From: Kuschelorhynchus macadamiae
Taxonomy: Eukaryota; Arthropoda; Insecta; Coleoptera; Curculionidae
Reading direction: 5' to 3'
NCBI GenBank assembly: GCA_030620095.1
Contig: JAUTXW010000959.1
Location: 62,001-126,000 of the forward strand
Length of the DNA stretch: 64,000 bases
Shown here: positions 23,040 through 35,450 of the stretch, one piece after another
Layout: the number at the start of each line of letters is the position of its first letter
Numbering within the stretch: position 1 is the first letter of the stretch
Made by a program: the position numbers and the translations under genes
The notes under the pieces: generated by a model
What the model was told of the DNA's origin: nothing
Databases searched by the model: none
Seen by the model: the letters and a program-made list of their open reading frames with translations, nothing else

Positions 23040-23830
23040 TTTTAGTACTTATATAGAAAGGTGTTTAGAAATGTTGGTGCTTAGTTCACCAATATGGGTT
23101 ATAGTTTTAAAAGTACTGTGGTTAACGTTTTTAACTTATGGATAAACTAAATTAAATAATTTTTTATAATATTTTTTGGCGATTAATTTATCTACAATTT
23201 CTGATTTGTATCCGTTGTTAACTTATATTTGTTTAATTAAATTTAGCTCTTTATTATAATTTTCAGGTGATAAAGTTACGTTGGAAGCATGTGAATAAAG
23301 GAGTTAAAAGCTGATAATTTTTATAAAAGGATGACATGAACTATATTGTGAATAATAATATATGTGTGTGACGACTTATGATAGATAGATAAATCAGGTT
23401 TTTTGTTCTTATGTGTTATAGATAGATCAAAAAATGTATATATTTATTTTGTTTTATTTCTTCGGTTAACTGACTTCTTGGATTAATTAATTGCCGTTCT
23501 GTTCCTTTAAAACAATACATAATTATATCGTCAACGTAGCTATACCCATACAGAAAATTCTTATTTAAAGAATGTTCGTGTATTTTTTTTCTAAATTGTT
23601 GGTAAGAATTTCAGCCAAGAACGGCCTTACAGGATTTTCCATTATTTAAACCCTCATTTGACATAGAAACAGACTGAATGAAAGAGCATGTAAAATGTCC
23701 TGTTTTATTACAGAATTTACCTTATTTCCTACTAGCAAATTTTCTAATTCTATTAATTATTTCTTGGAATGCTAGAAAAATGACTCCGAACCTCTATAGA
23801 TATAAATTTTTCATTTGGTGAGAGATTTTT
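23040..23830 (-). pseudogene. Penelope-like element RT fragment, copy 2
   Basis: Direct repeat of 22185-22980 with many substitutions and indels over about 790 bp. It keeps the catalytic motif as YGYSYVDDII (rc of about 23517-23550), so the YVDD that is mutated in copy 1 survives here. The divergence between copies argues for an old duplication or two insertions of related elements. Confidence 0.75.
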
Positions 23831-23939
23831 TCATAAATTTCTTTTAACGTGTTTTAATCATTTTTTGAAAAACGTCTGTTGTTGCATTCTCTATTTATCA
23901 TAAGCCGTCACAGATTTTGACCCTTGATTTTTGACCAAA

Positions 23940-24125
23940 ACTTGATGTCAATCGTATGAGTTTTTAGAGCTATGACGCGTAAAGACAGTATTACAGACCT
24001 ACAGACTGATGGAAATGGGAGAACATGTCTTCAAGGTCCAGGGACCAAAATCACAAAGATCTCGGAGGGTGATTTTTTCACGATTCAAATACTTACCCCT
24101 TACGAGGGAAGTAAAAAGACTTTAC
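23940..24125 (-). repeat. Dispersed GGCGGCCTAA-type repeat, fragment
   Basis: The reverse complement contains TCGTGAAAAAATCACCCTCC, a GGTCCCTGGACCTTGAAGAC block and a CAGTCTGTAGGTCTGTAA stretch, matching the 5' part of the copies near 6.04 and 49.5 kb. Confidence 0.45.
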
Positions 24126-24219
24126 ATAAAAAATAGTGACTTTGCAGCTAAGAAATTTGCTCTTACTGAAATACGACATGAAGTCGTGGAGCAGATACCA
24201 ACAACGTTATTTTCATATA

Positions 24220-26410
24220 CAGTCGACAATGTTTATAGTGTAAAACTCTTTATAGTGCAATTTTTTCAAGACCTAGAATATTTTAATGACATTTGATGTA
24301 AAAAGCCCTACATTTAGTGAATCTGTAAAATAGTGACACTCTATATAATAAAATTTTTACTGGAATTTTATGTATACATTTTTATACATTTATTCTCGGA
24401 TTCCTATCAATAAATCAGTAGATTTCTGTGAGAGACCCGGTGAATAACCCATTTTAAAGAAACCCGGGGAAAAACCCATTCTATAGTCGAGGCTTAGTAA
24501 TTTGCAAATAATTCAGGTTCAGTTTGTTTTTGTTTAAGAATCAAATAAGATGTCCAAGCCTGTTTGTAAGTATAGCTGAGAAAATTAAAGTTTTGGAGGA
24601 AATTGTAAAGGGTGCAAAAAATTAATATTGCTGCAAAATTTTATATTTCATTAAATTGCGTGTCTCTGATAAAAAAAAAGTATCATCAAGAAAACTAGTG
24701 TTCCAAGCAGTCGAAAATGAGTACGGGTTTGTTCTTATGCGGATATAAATGAAGCAGTTTTACGGTGGTTTTGAGTGGCCCGTACGCATCAAAACGTACC
24801 AGTATCGGGAAATTTAATAAAACAAAAGGCTCTACAATTTGCTAAATAATTTAACTGCGTTAATTTTCAATCTAGTGGAGGGTAGTTAAGTCCCTGGAAG
24901 ACTCACAATTCAATTGTTTTCAAGACGGTGTATGACGAGAGTGCAAGCGTTAGTCAGGTGGACTGTGAAATTTAGACTGAAACTGTTTTAAAAAGTGTAT
25001 TAAAATAGTACGAGCCAAAAAATGTTTTGGTTTTCGATTGTGATAAAACCGGTTTGTTTTTTAATTGTTTGCGAAATAAAACTTTTGCTTTTAAAAGTGA
25101 TAATGTTTTGTTGTAGTAAAGTAAAGAAAAGGTGACACTTATGGTTGGAGCAAACATGGATGGCTCAGAAAAACTGAAATTACTGATCATAGGTAAAAGC
25201 AAAAATCCCCGTTATTTAGAAGGAGTTAAATCTCTGTTGTTAGATTACGCCAATATAAAAAGGCATGGATGGCTTCTGAGATTTTCGAAAAAGAGATCAA
25301 AGAACTGGACATGCAAATGAAATGCCAAAAGGGAAAGATGATGTTTATAGACAATTGTCTTGCATATCCAGTTACTGTAAGTAAAAAATTAACGAATATT
25401 GAATTGATCTTTTTGCCACCAAACATGACCTCCAAATTGCTACCTGGATCAGGGTATTATAAAAAACATAAAACATCATTACTGAAACATAATTGTTTAC
25501 AAAATGGTTTGATTGATAACAACCTTCCAGTCCAAAAAATGATTACCTTTAAAGAGTGTATAATCGAAATCGTTAAAGTAATGAAAGTGTTTCTCAGAAA
25601 ACTATAACAAACTGCTTTTCTAAAACAGGTTTTACTGAAAAAATTGATGAATGGGAAGAAGAAGACGAAATGGATCTCGCTACCTTAAAAAGACAATGGA
25701 ATATTCTACAAAAGACTGCTACCGTCGACGCAGATTTTGTACTTAAAGATTCCTTAGAAATCAACAATGATGTTGGTACGACAGATCTCCCAACTGACCA
25801 AGATATAATTGACGATATGAAAAGTATAGAAGATCATGAAGAGGAAACTGAAATCGGGGAATGTCCTGCTAAATTTAGGGAAATTAAATAAGAAATGCAT
25901 TTGACATTGTGCGAATTACTCTCAGGGGCCAGGAAAGTGTACCTGATCAAATATTTATGCATTTGAATAAATGCGAGAATTTTGTTGAGCAACATTATTT
26001 TTCAAAAGATAATAGCTGATTACTTTTCCTATTAGATAATATGTATGTTATTTAGTAATTTTTCCAGACTACACAAATTTTAATTGTAGTATGTACATAT
26101 GTATTAACAGATTTTGTATTATTCTTTTTATTTCGTATGTAGTACACTCATAGATATAAGTATGTATTTAGCCCTGTACATACTATGCACTACATACATA
26201 TTTAAACTTTCAAATGTTTTATGAAAACTTTTCGAATAATTCAACTTTGCATTTTTTTTTGTTGCTTGTACCTTATAAAATACAAGTAAATGTTTACCAA
26301 TATAAAAACATACCTAGCAATTTATACGGATTTTTTCTTTATATAGTGAAAAACTTTCTAGTGAAATTTCGGTCAACATTTTGATCATTCACTATATAGA
26401 GTGTCGACTG
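24220..26410 (+). mobile_element. pogo/Tigger DNA transposon, both ends present
   Basis: The ends CAGTCGACA (24220) and TGTCGACTG (to 26410) are inverted and flanked by TA on both sides. Subterminal similarity continues as TATAGTG motifs inward from each end. A TA target and CAGTCGAC-like ends are typical of the pogo group of Tc1/mariner elements. The 2.19-kb element encodes the broken Tigger-like transposase at 24550-25891. Confidence 0.85.
24550..25891 (+). pseudogene. Tigger/pogo-like (jerky-type) transposase, broken
   Basis: The first part (to about 24980) is decayed but keeps LAEKIKVLEEIVKG (CENP-B-like N-terminus) and VPVSGNLIKQKALQFAK (second helix-turn-helix). The DDE domain follows: DKTGLFF near 25040, then VTLMVGANMDGSEKLKLLIIG and PRYLEGVKSLLLDY. 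After a frame shift come MFIDNCLAYPV (second Asp) and NIELIFLPPNMTSKLLPGSG, where relatives usually carry Asp near LQPMDQG. An acidic tail, EEEDEMDLATLKRQW to 25891, closes the protein. The family includes TIGD genes and pogo. The missing third acidic residue and the frame shifts mean it is not functional. Confidence 0.85.
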
Positions 26411-27689
26411 TACATATACTTTTAGCGTGTAAATCGTAGTTTATTTTTATTACCGACATTTCTTTTTCTAATATATATAAGCTGAACTTCGTGAAGTTAA
26501 TTTTTGCGCCTGCTTTGCGTATTATTCATCCCAAGTTGATTGTAAACAGCAGTCTCATATAGTTCTATTTTTGTGTACCTAACATTATATCATGAGAATG
26601 AGAATTATAAAAATTGTTACTATTATTATTTTATTAATTAATTAATCAAGTTTCTTCATAGCTCTAGTTCTATTATTCTTAAAGAGTTCAGTAGGGTCTA
26701 TTTTTTCTCTGTAGAGTCTACTTTCAATAATATTCTATATACTTTATCATCTGGGGCAACTGGACAACTTTGAACCATAATCCATAAATCTCTCTATTTC
26801 TGATTGTGTAATGTTTCTTGTCTCTGAGAACTGCTTTAAAATTAGAATAAGAAAAATCACGGTCAACGTACGATCCTGGTGGATCGCGTACAAGGAAGTG
26901 CTGTCGACTAATCATGCACGATTTAAAAAAGATGAGTATACTGCACGGCCACCAGTGGTTTAATATTTGGCATCAGCATTCAAACTTTAAAGCCAAAATA
27001 TAAATTTTAAAGAATATACCAGGTATACACAACATCTGTTTGATATGTCCCATTGCTCATATTCAACCGTACGACATTTTAAAATTTTTTAACGCCATTT
27101 GGGCAGTCAACATTTCCAAATGTGATCGAGCGTCTACAATTATTGTTAGGTCACCATTGAGCGACTACTAAAAAATTACCATAATAATTCAGACCGGAAT
27201 GATGCTTGGTCCTGCTCCAACGCGCGTGTTGGATGCTGTGAGCGTTAATTGCAATTATCAATTTAAAACTATGTTGACATAATTTACTTTTTTTTTAAAG
27301 TTCGATTGTGCACGATCTATCTCTGTGAATGCGGCCTCGTAGGCGTTTTTGCTGAAAGGGAGTATTTTATAGTTTGAAATATGAAGAAGCCGCTGAGAAT
27401 TCTGCTTCTTCATGTATAGTGATTACGACAAGATATCGTCCTTTTTAAGTTAAGGGAAAATAATTTTTGCTCATATTTAAAACAACCCAAAAGTAAATTC
27501 TATCATTGCCGTCTTCAAAAATCATGATGCCAAACCGGAAGATATTGCAGATACTGAAGATTCTGTAGTGGTGCACTTTATTGTGTACAATTTCTGTAAG
27601 ACGAAGATGAACAAATGTTATTAGTGGAATAAAATTTTTATTTAAATTACATATTGCATCAAATATATTCTCTTTTAGTACAGTATATT
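26411..27689. other. Non-coding, no gene seen
   Basis: A+T-rich. The small minus ORF at 26724-26915 has no recognisable features. Confidence 0.35.
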
Positions 27690-30110
27690 TTCGAGATCGA
27701 TTTACAAATGAACTTTAACCTTGCTTACTGATCAAGGCTAAATTGATTCGTTATTAAGCTACGCGGTGTTTTCGAAAATTGACATTTGTGATAGGATTCT
27801 GTATCTCGATTATTATTGGTAATAAAAGAAAAAAGCAAATTGCTGCTTTATGTAGCTTTTTTTACGTAGAATTCAGTGGCGTTCTTTTTTTTCTGTCTAC
27901 TTCAGTTTTTGACATATGACAAAGTTATGTTTTTTTTTTCAAGAGAACATGCTGTTTTGAACGATACCAAACACTTAGTGTCTGCAAAATACCCATTTTT
28001 TAATTTGATTATTTTTTTATATTTTCCATGTAAGTGCATTTTAAACAACACAACAAAGTAAATCCATTTAACGCTTTGGATGCTAGTCTGATTTAACTTT
28101 AAATATTTACATAAAACTAATAACAACATTACATTACACACAACAGATAACAAACATAAATACCAATAAAATCAATAAACCTCCAAACTATTAATCCTAA
28201 AATACAGAAGCAATAATAATTCTAGTACCTAACAAAAAAGTTTAACATCAACTTATCTTCTATTTTCGAATTGGAGACCATTATTCGCCAAGCACTCTCC
28301 GCAGCGCTTCTCAATAGTCATAAGAGCATTGAATATATCTAATCGCGACATTTTTCCCAAACTACCACTGAAACGGGTTTTTAATTCTTGAATAGTATTG
28401 CTCTTATTTTTGTAAATGATATTTTCTAAGAAACCCGGAAAAAATAAATCTAATAACGTAAGGTCAGGCGTCAAGTCATTCCTACCTCACCACTCATTGG
28501 GAAAATGTCGATCTAAAAACTCAGCTGCTCTTCGGGCATTATGACTTGGAGCGCCATCTTGCTGGAACTGTTATTCAGGCCTTGGATATTCGGTGTCAGA
28601 TTTTCCTGAAGAATTTCAATATCGCTCTCAGCTGTTAAATTTTCTTCAAAAATCGTGTAGCACAATATTCGTGCATTATATAGGGCATACTACACATTAA
28701 ATCTAAAATGACCCTGTGATGTTCGATCGACGGTAGTGTGTGGATTTTCATTAGCAAATTATTATGGCCTTTGAATATTCCATCGCTAGATATGCACTTC
28801 ATATATCCATATTACATTTCTGAAGAAATTATTGTCCATAAGCAAAATTTCTGTCTACGTTCTGCGACCCCTGGATGTAAAGTTTGAACCTTCCTATAGC
28901 AATACTGATGAAATTTGGACTTATTCAGTATCTTCTTATTTTTTTTTTCTGTTGACGCCTATTTCGTCTCTAATCTGCCTCGAAGATGAAGTTGTATTTG
29001 GATTGTGTTTATTACTTCTGTTTCATTATTTTCTTTTCTTTGACTTTGGCCTTAACTTCTGAAAGTAGATACATGCTGCTTGAGATTTTTCTCCAGTCGT
29101 TAAAAAATATCAGCATTGGGCTGCCGTCTTTCTGGTTAGTTTCTAAAATATAGTTCTGACACAGCAATACTGTCTTGGACTCAATATAACTCTCTATATT
29201 ACTGAATTTTTGCATATTATCGTATATCATGTTTGCGGATTTTATCGGAATGTGTAACTCAAACATTTGACTGTCAAATATTGGAAAAAGTGGTGTTAAA
29301 CAATTGTTTCCAAAGCCTATTCGATATAAACAAGTATGCGTGAGCTCCGTAGTCAATTCGACTCTAAGCAGGCTTTTAACATATTGTTTGTTTTACATTT
29401 TATGTTTTTAAACGTGCCATTTGATTTCAGGAATGGTAGTTAATCAGATTAGTTCAAATAGGTTCTGAGGAAAATGAAATAGACATAAGGAGGGAAGGTA
29501 ATAGTTAAAAATCCCAAAAATTGATTGAAGTAGGTTATTTTTGGATCTATTTAATTATTTTATCAAAGGTATTATTAAAAGTATGTGTAGTATCTTCAAA
29601 TATGTTATCAAGTGGTTTTTGTAGTTATCAAACAAGACGTTTAATCAATAATCGCCTCCAAAGATATAAATAAAAGGCTCAGTTGCTGATTATAATTAAA
29701 AAAATATTTTTTTACAAAAACTCAAACACTAAGTATTTGATACAGTCCTAGTCGGTAAGGCAATTTAATTTCCAACCAACTAAAAAAAAATATACAGGGT
29801 GTCCAAAAACATAACTTTATGTCATATCTCAAAAGCTGGAATATGCGGAAAAAAAGTAATATCGCAACTAAATTCTATGCAAAATAATATTAATTAATTA
29901 AAATTAATTAAATTAATTAATGGTAATTCTATTACCAATAATAGGCGAGATTGACCAATTTTCGGAAACGTAGCTCGATAACGAGTCAAGTTAGGCGTGA
30001 TCAGTAGGCATGGTTAGAGTTCATTTGTAACTCAAACTAGAAAATGTGCAATCAGTATTCATGTAGCACCTACAGTTTTGTCAGCTCCTACGAAAATGCG
30101 CCACCCTGTA
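27690..30110 (-). mobile_element. Second mariner/IS630-type element with long inverted arms
   Basis: The left arm (about 27690-28025) and right arm (about 29700-30060) are inverted copies: on the left, read in reverse, ACATAACTTTGTCATATGTC, ATTACCAATAATAATCGAG and GTTCATTTGTAAATCG; on the right the same order with small changes. The right arm carries TACAGGGTGTCC at 29793, and CCACCCTGTA at 30101-30110 may be the outer end. The left outer end is not recognisable. The transposase relic lies between the arms on the minus strand. Confidence 0.7.
28253..28853 (-). pseudogene. Mariner/IS630-like transposase C-terminal part, broken
   Basis: On the minus strand from about 28853 a degraded first catalytic block (WIYEVHI for the usual WSDE.HF) is followed by QGHFRFNV and ARILCYTIFEENL. 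Then come QFQQDGAPSHNARRAAEFLD and RHFPNEW, and the final frame TPDLTLLDLFFPGFLENIIY to CLANNGLQFENRR. The order matches the transposase at 7321-8367, so both belong to one broad family but to different subfamilies, since the arms differ. The N-terminal half is absent: the region 28860-29680 that should hold it carries only an unrecognised ORF (29012-29356). Confidence 0.8.
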
Positions 30111-31479
30111 CACAAGATTCCGCCCTAAAGTTCTAATAAGTTGTCATATCAGCTTAGAATATTAGAGAAGATCATTACGGTCTACTAATTCTTGTGTACG
30201 AAAGTCAGGTATGACATGTATGTAACGAAATATGCCAAATGCACACTTTTTATTTAGTTTAATATTTCACGTGATCCACTAACTTATTCATAATTTAACA
30301 TCAGTTAGAATTCGTGGTATTTATATTACTAATTTTGATACGTTTTGCAGTAGTTGTTATATTGTCACGTTTTGAATAAATTTATTTCCTCGGGAATGTT
30401 ACATTAAAACTTACGGAATAGTGTTTTAAAATTTTATATTTAAAACTTTTAATGCGATTTCTATAAATGAAACTTGTTACCTAGTTCCCAGGATATGTTT
30501 TTCCAAGTAGCAATTTAAACTTCTAGATATGTGAAATTCAAAGCAAAATCAAGGAAAGCAGTCAGCATGAATTTAAATTGTTTAGGCAAAAATAAAAAAA
30601 TTGAGAAAGTGAACAAACTGCTTGCGGTTTAAGCGGCTGGAAATCATTTTATGTATATTTTTTAATACAGTCTTATACCGAATATACAACTACTAGCCAC
30701 CCTGATACTTCTATTATTCCTATTAATTGAGAAATTTAGTCATGCCTATACTGGGCGCTATACATGACCGCTTGCGAACTGTCGCGTGTCGACGGCAGGT
30801 TACTGCATCAGTCACAAATAGGACGTCTAAAACAGGACTTTAAATTGACAGAATGTACGAATGACAAGATTTTTCAAAGTGGGACCAAGCATATATTATA
30901 TTCTGACATTAATATGATATAACTATTTATAATTTAGAAACTTTCGAGTTACAGATAGGTATTTAATATTATGGACTTTTGTAGTTGTAGGTGTAGATGA
31001 TTATGATAAGAACTTTCTAACATTTTATTGTTGATTTGATGGTATTACTCTGATGGTCGGTGTTCCATTATCTTTTTTTGCGTGTTTGACTTGTATAGAA
31101 TTGAGATTTCGATTAGGAAATTAGTTTTATTTAGACTAGCAGGTCCGGTAGAACTCGTTTTGCATTTTCTGTTAGATGGCGGGATGAGTTTCCAGTTGAA
31201 TTATGAGAATATGGGGCGCATTCACCACATCTCCCAGAAACGTTATGGAAGAAAAACATCTTGGTTTTATAGAAATAAAAACGCAATAAAACAATACAAA
31301 AAATAGTGTTGAAATGTCTCGGTAACCAGATAATCACTTAAAAAAAATATGTAAATTGATGCAGTATAACTCTCTCACGAACTTGCTGAAAAATCTGGCT
31401 TAGATTTAAATATATAGATTTTCTTTTATCTCTATGATGGATCAGTTCCAGTAGAGCTTGTGCGTACCATTTTCGAGAT
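30111..31479. other. Non-coding, no gene seen
   Basis: A+T-rich with no supported gene. The overlapping ORFs at 31082-31337 on both strands have no recognisable motif. Confidence 0.35.
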
Positions 31480-32090
31480 TATTTTGTAATGTCTATTTGT
31501 ATATGGGTAGGTGTTGTTCTATAAACTCCTATTTTATGACTGTTCTTAATGAATATATTTGGATACATTGTCATGACGCTTCACATACTCTGTATTAGCC
31601 ATTATTGTGTAGCCTTATGTTATGTGGTCTATGGAATTGAGTTGTTGATCACATAGTCTACACTTGCCCATTACTAAGTTAGTTTGTTTGATAATATGCT
31701 TAATAGAGCACCTTGTTGCGCTGATCTGGTCCTGAAGGGCTGTCACGAATCCCTCTGTCTTACGAAATATATCACTTTTCTCATCCATGAATTTGAGGTT
31801 TGTTTGTCTAAGTGTTACGGATCTAGGTAATGGGGAAGTTTTTTCTGTAGTGCCTTTTCTTTCCATTTTTATATTTTTAACTCTGTTGATATTATTTCTT
31901 CTGTTGGATTGTATGTTATTAATAAGAGGCTCATCCAGCCTGTCTCAGCTCTTTGTACGAAATACGTTTTTAGATTGTCTATTTGGGTATAGCTCATGTT
32001 TCTGATGTCTATGAAACATGTTTCTTCTTGTAAATGTGGTGATTTTTTTGTTTAATAAATATGTCAATATCGATATTACCTTGATTGCTG
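31480..32090 (-). pseudogene. Dong/R4-like LINE, zinc-knuckle region fragment
   Basis: Minus-strand reading gives DIRNMSYTQIDNLKTYF, then TEGFVTALQDQISATRCSIK and CRLCDQQLNSIDHIT, then NTEYVKRHDNVSKYIH. This is the segment between the reverse transcriptase and the endonuclease of R4/Dong elements. The CCHC knuckle is C-x2-C-x8-H here, with the final Cys lost. It lies downstream of the larger copy at 32310-35620, which lacks exactly this segment, so it may be a displaced part of that copy or a separate insertion. Confidence 0.7.
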
Positions 32091-32464
32091 TTTATATTGG
32101 TGCTGATAATTATGGGTTTAGTATTTGTGCTAGCCTGCCTTTATATTTTTTCCGTAAATTCTCCTTGATTGCAGTATTCGCCTAATTCTTTCATTGCATC
32201 TAAAATATTCGTAGTGATCTGCGGCATTCATATTTTCTATGTACTTGGGTCAGAGTTTAGGTTGTAGTTTTCTTGATTTGTTTGCTTGCCTTAATAATTC
32301 AATTATTTTGCATTTATTATTTTTATTACTATAATAATAATAATTGTTATTATTATGAGGGAAAAAATCCAATTCAACAATTCTTGGGCTTCGACCCACC
32401 CAAAATCGTCACGCGGAAAACCATTTCGTACTATAGGCACTTCTTGCGTCCTCTCGGTGAGTGG

Positions 32465-33130
32465 TCATCGGCAAAACTCCTCTTTCTCAGTAAACGAAGA
32501 GATCCAAAAACGACAACTTTCTGCATCCATGGGTCCAACCATGAAGCCGATTAATTTGACTCTATAATCGGGATTGAACCTTCTCAGTTCGTCCACCAAT
32601 TGGATGTATTTGACTCGCTTCTTTAACAAGTATGTTGGTACCCGCCGAATACAAAGTTGAACGTTGATCGCTCTAGTTTGTCCAATAGAACAATGTCTGG
32701 CTTGTCGTCTTGCTAAAAGTAGTGGGAAAAACTTAGTGTTTATCAGTTTTTGATATAGCCTCATGTAAGGGATAGTTTTTGTTTTGGAAGTAAGTTTCCA
32801 ATAGATGTATTTGTTTAACATGAAGTTAAGGTATGTCTATCAATCCTCTTTCTCCTTCCTTTCTACTTATTTTTACTCTTTCTATGCATGAGTTTGGAAT
32901 AAGTTTTCTGTAATTTACAAATTGGGTTCTTCTTAGTATATTTTTGTTCTCTAGGTTGGCTGAATACATCGTTAACATTCAAAAGGAGTAGGTAAGTATC
33001 GGGGTTGCAAAGTATTAATCGCTTTAAATAGGTTCTTCGAATTGAATCTGAATTTAAGTAAAAGGTCTAGGCAGTTTTTATATTATTTGATTAAATTTTG
33101 TTTGGTTTTAGTGGATTCCTAGATATTTAT
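32465..33130 (-). pseudogene. Dong/R4-like LINE, post-RT and endonuclease part
   Basis: After the insertion the frame resumes with YKYLGIH, a block conserved after the RT of R4 elements, then PILTYSF, RRTQFVNYRKLIPNSCIERV and RKEGERGLIDI. The endonuclease-like part shows KPDIVLLDKLERSTF in one frame and INVQLCIRRVPTYLLKKRV, then KYIQLVDELRRFNPDYRVKL, in another. PD...(D/E)xK plus KY..L..EL is the layout of the restriction-like endonuclease of R2/R4 LINEs. The CCHC knuckle expected between these parts is missing. Several frame shifts are present. Confidence 0.75.
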
Positions 33131-33133
33131 ATA

Positions 33134-34671
33134 AACTGCTGGCTATAAATAGTGCATCAAGATTTTTTTTAGATAGTTTAAAAGTGAATAGTTCAATTAC
33201 GAAACGATATCCAGTTGCGGTTTTTAGTGTAAGTTTGGCTAATCTGTTGGTTAAGTGCTTCTCCTTGAATGACTGCATATGCGAATGAAAAACAGTACAG
33301 GGTGTCCTATTTTGGGTATTTTTGCGGGGTATCTCCCTTATTTTTATAGACAGAAAGTTTCGGTTTTCGCGGCAGTATCTCAACTATCAGATAACTTATC
33401 GAAAATGTGAAAACTGTTTCTTATATAGCTATTCCCGTAGAACTCAATTCCGCCTTCGAAATTAGTATACAGGGTCAGGTCAAAAAGGTATTGGACCCTA
33501 CTTTATTTTTTAAATGGAACACTCTATATATTTATAGACTATAAAATTTGTCTTTTTTTTACCTTTTCAAAAATATATATTAGTATGCACTTTTTCTCAG
33601 AAGCACGCGAATAAATGACAATTTTATGAAATTAGATGCATAATTTAATAGTAGGCTATGGTATTGTTTATGACAGCAAACAAAAATAAATATCAAATAT
33701 TTGTTTAATCGGTCAACTTTTTTGCCTCTGACCAAAATAATCTTTGACTAAATTAAAAAAAAAAAACAATTTTCAGCAATTTTTCAAATTTTCGTTTGTT
33801 TGCAATATACATTTTTTCTACGAGGATTTTGATGTTTTTATTCAAATGGAGCCTTAACTTAGTAACCTGTATACAAAAGAAATCTTTATAACCAAAAGTA
33901 GTTATACCTTCATTATTAGTGTTAAGAAGTTTGAATTACAGGGTGTGAAAAAAAGTTAGTTAGAATTTACAAAACACTAATTTAACGTATTCTATAGAGC
34001 TTACTATAATTCGCTTTTGGAGATATTCAGGCAGAATGGAGTTTTTTGCCGAAACGGTTTTTTAATTTCTACTCCAGCTGTTTTTTTTTTTGTTTTGAAA
34101 TAGGGTATTCGTTTTTATTACAAAAAAGTTATACAGAGTGTTATTTAATTGATGGCAGGGCGTAATTTTTAACTCCATTTTAGGGCTAAAAATTAATATT
34201 AAACATGTTTCCGCAAAGCCTTGGTTTTTGAGATACAGGGTGTTAAAATTGTATTTTTTTTAGTTTTTTTTTTCATGGACTAATAAAACGGCTAGAGTGA
34301 AAAGAAAACAAACGTTTTGGCAAAAATGTCTTCAGTGCGCAAAAGTTTTATCAGAGACAGTATTTCGTAACTTTCTTATAATTTATTATGTTTGTGTTGG
34401 AAAGTTCTAGCTAACTTTTGTCATATCCTGTATCCATAATTCTTACTACTAATCATAACGGTATAACTATTGAACATAAATTAGGTACTAAAGGTTTGTT
34501 TTGTATACAGGTTGTAAATTTAACGGTCTACTTGTATGAAGGTACCACAATTTTCGTGGAAACACTCTCATGTTGCAAATAAACTTTAACTTCAACAAAG
34601 ATCATTTTACGTATTACTGTTTTTAAACTTTGATAAAAAAAATCTTGATGCACTATTTATGGCCAACAGTT
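33134..34671. mobile_element. TA-flanked inverted-repeat element inside the LINE
   Basis: The ends are inverted: AACTGCTGGCTATAAATAGT on the left and AACTGTTGGCCATAAATAGT as the complement of the right, continuing through GCATCAAGATTTTTTTT on both sides. TA flanks each end (33132-33133 and 34672-34673). Inverted similarity resumes inward (about 33745-33935 against 34435-34630). A pair of TACAGGGTGTGA-type termini (33937 and 34432, inverted) sits inside, and a further TACAGGGTGTCC start at 33296 suggests a nested mariner-type arm. No transposase is encoded. It interrupts the LINE coding region between the RT and YKYLGI. Confidence 0.75.
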
Positions 34672-34673
34672 TA

Positions 34674-35450
34674 TTTCATTTTTTTCCATTTGTTTTAGTA
34701 TTTGGTTCTTCAATGCTTCTTTTATTTGTTCTATTATCAATTTTTCTTGAATATGTCTGTAAAAATCATATCTTTTATTTTAAGCAGTATTTGAAGTTGT
34801 GATTATGTTGAAGCATATATCTTGATGTCGTCTATATACATCAGGTGACTAACTTTGTGTAGACAATTTCCTTGTTCTTTTATTTTATATCCATGTGGCA
34901 TGTTCTTTAGAGCATTTGATAATTGATTACAACACATACAGAACTAAAGTACACTTAAAGAATCACCTTGGAATAATCCTCGTTTAATACTAATATAATC
35001 CATTTTTATGTGAATTGTGTTGTACTCTCTCTCTATTTTTATTAGTCTATTTTCGTTTCTTTTTTATAAGTTTCATATAGGACCATGTCAAAAGCTTTTT
35101 TGTAGTCTATGTAAATAATAGAAATATTTTGTTGTTCTTATTCTTCTGGTTTCATTCTTGTACTATATGTTATCATTTATTCATTACACCTTTTGCATTC
35201 TCTTTGTACTTCAGTTAATATTTATCTAAATGTTTGTCGATTTTATGCGTTATAAACTTATGTGATTATTTTATAAGTATTGGGAGACAGGTTATTGTTC
35301 GATAATTTGCAATATTTAATTGTTTTTTGACTCAATATATGTTCTTCCTTCAGTAGTAAATTGCAGTGTTACTTCTGGGCGCTGAATGATTTTATTAATC
35401 TATTTAGTGATGTTTTTGTATATTGCAGTGTCTGGAAATTTCTAATTTTG
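34674..35450 (-). pseudogene. Dong/R4-like LINE, reverse transcriptase part
   Basis: The minus strand encodes NYRTITCLPI, then IIYIDYKKAFDMV (RT motif A), RGLFQGDSLSVL (motif B), FCMCCNQLSNALKNM and HLMYIDDIKIYAST (motif C, YIDD), ending in LIIEQIKEALKNQILKQMEK at the insertion edge. In-frame stops occur, for example after SVL. The similarity to 40597-41151 shows that both belong to the same LINE group. Confidence 0.85.

Noticed and set aside
29012..29356. 114-residue minus ORF between the mariner arms
   Set aside because: It sits where the transposase N-terminus should be but shows no helix-turn-helix and no similarity to the 7.3 kb copy. It could be captured host sequence; I saw nothing to name it.
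33108..33383. 91-residue minus ORF ending in YKYLGIH
   Set aside because: Only the last few residues (YKYLGI) are real LINE coding sequence. The rest is the inverted-repeat element and a mariner-type arm read through.
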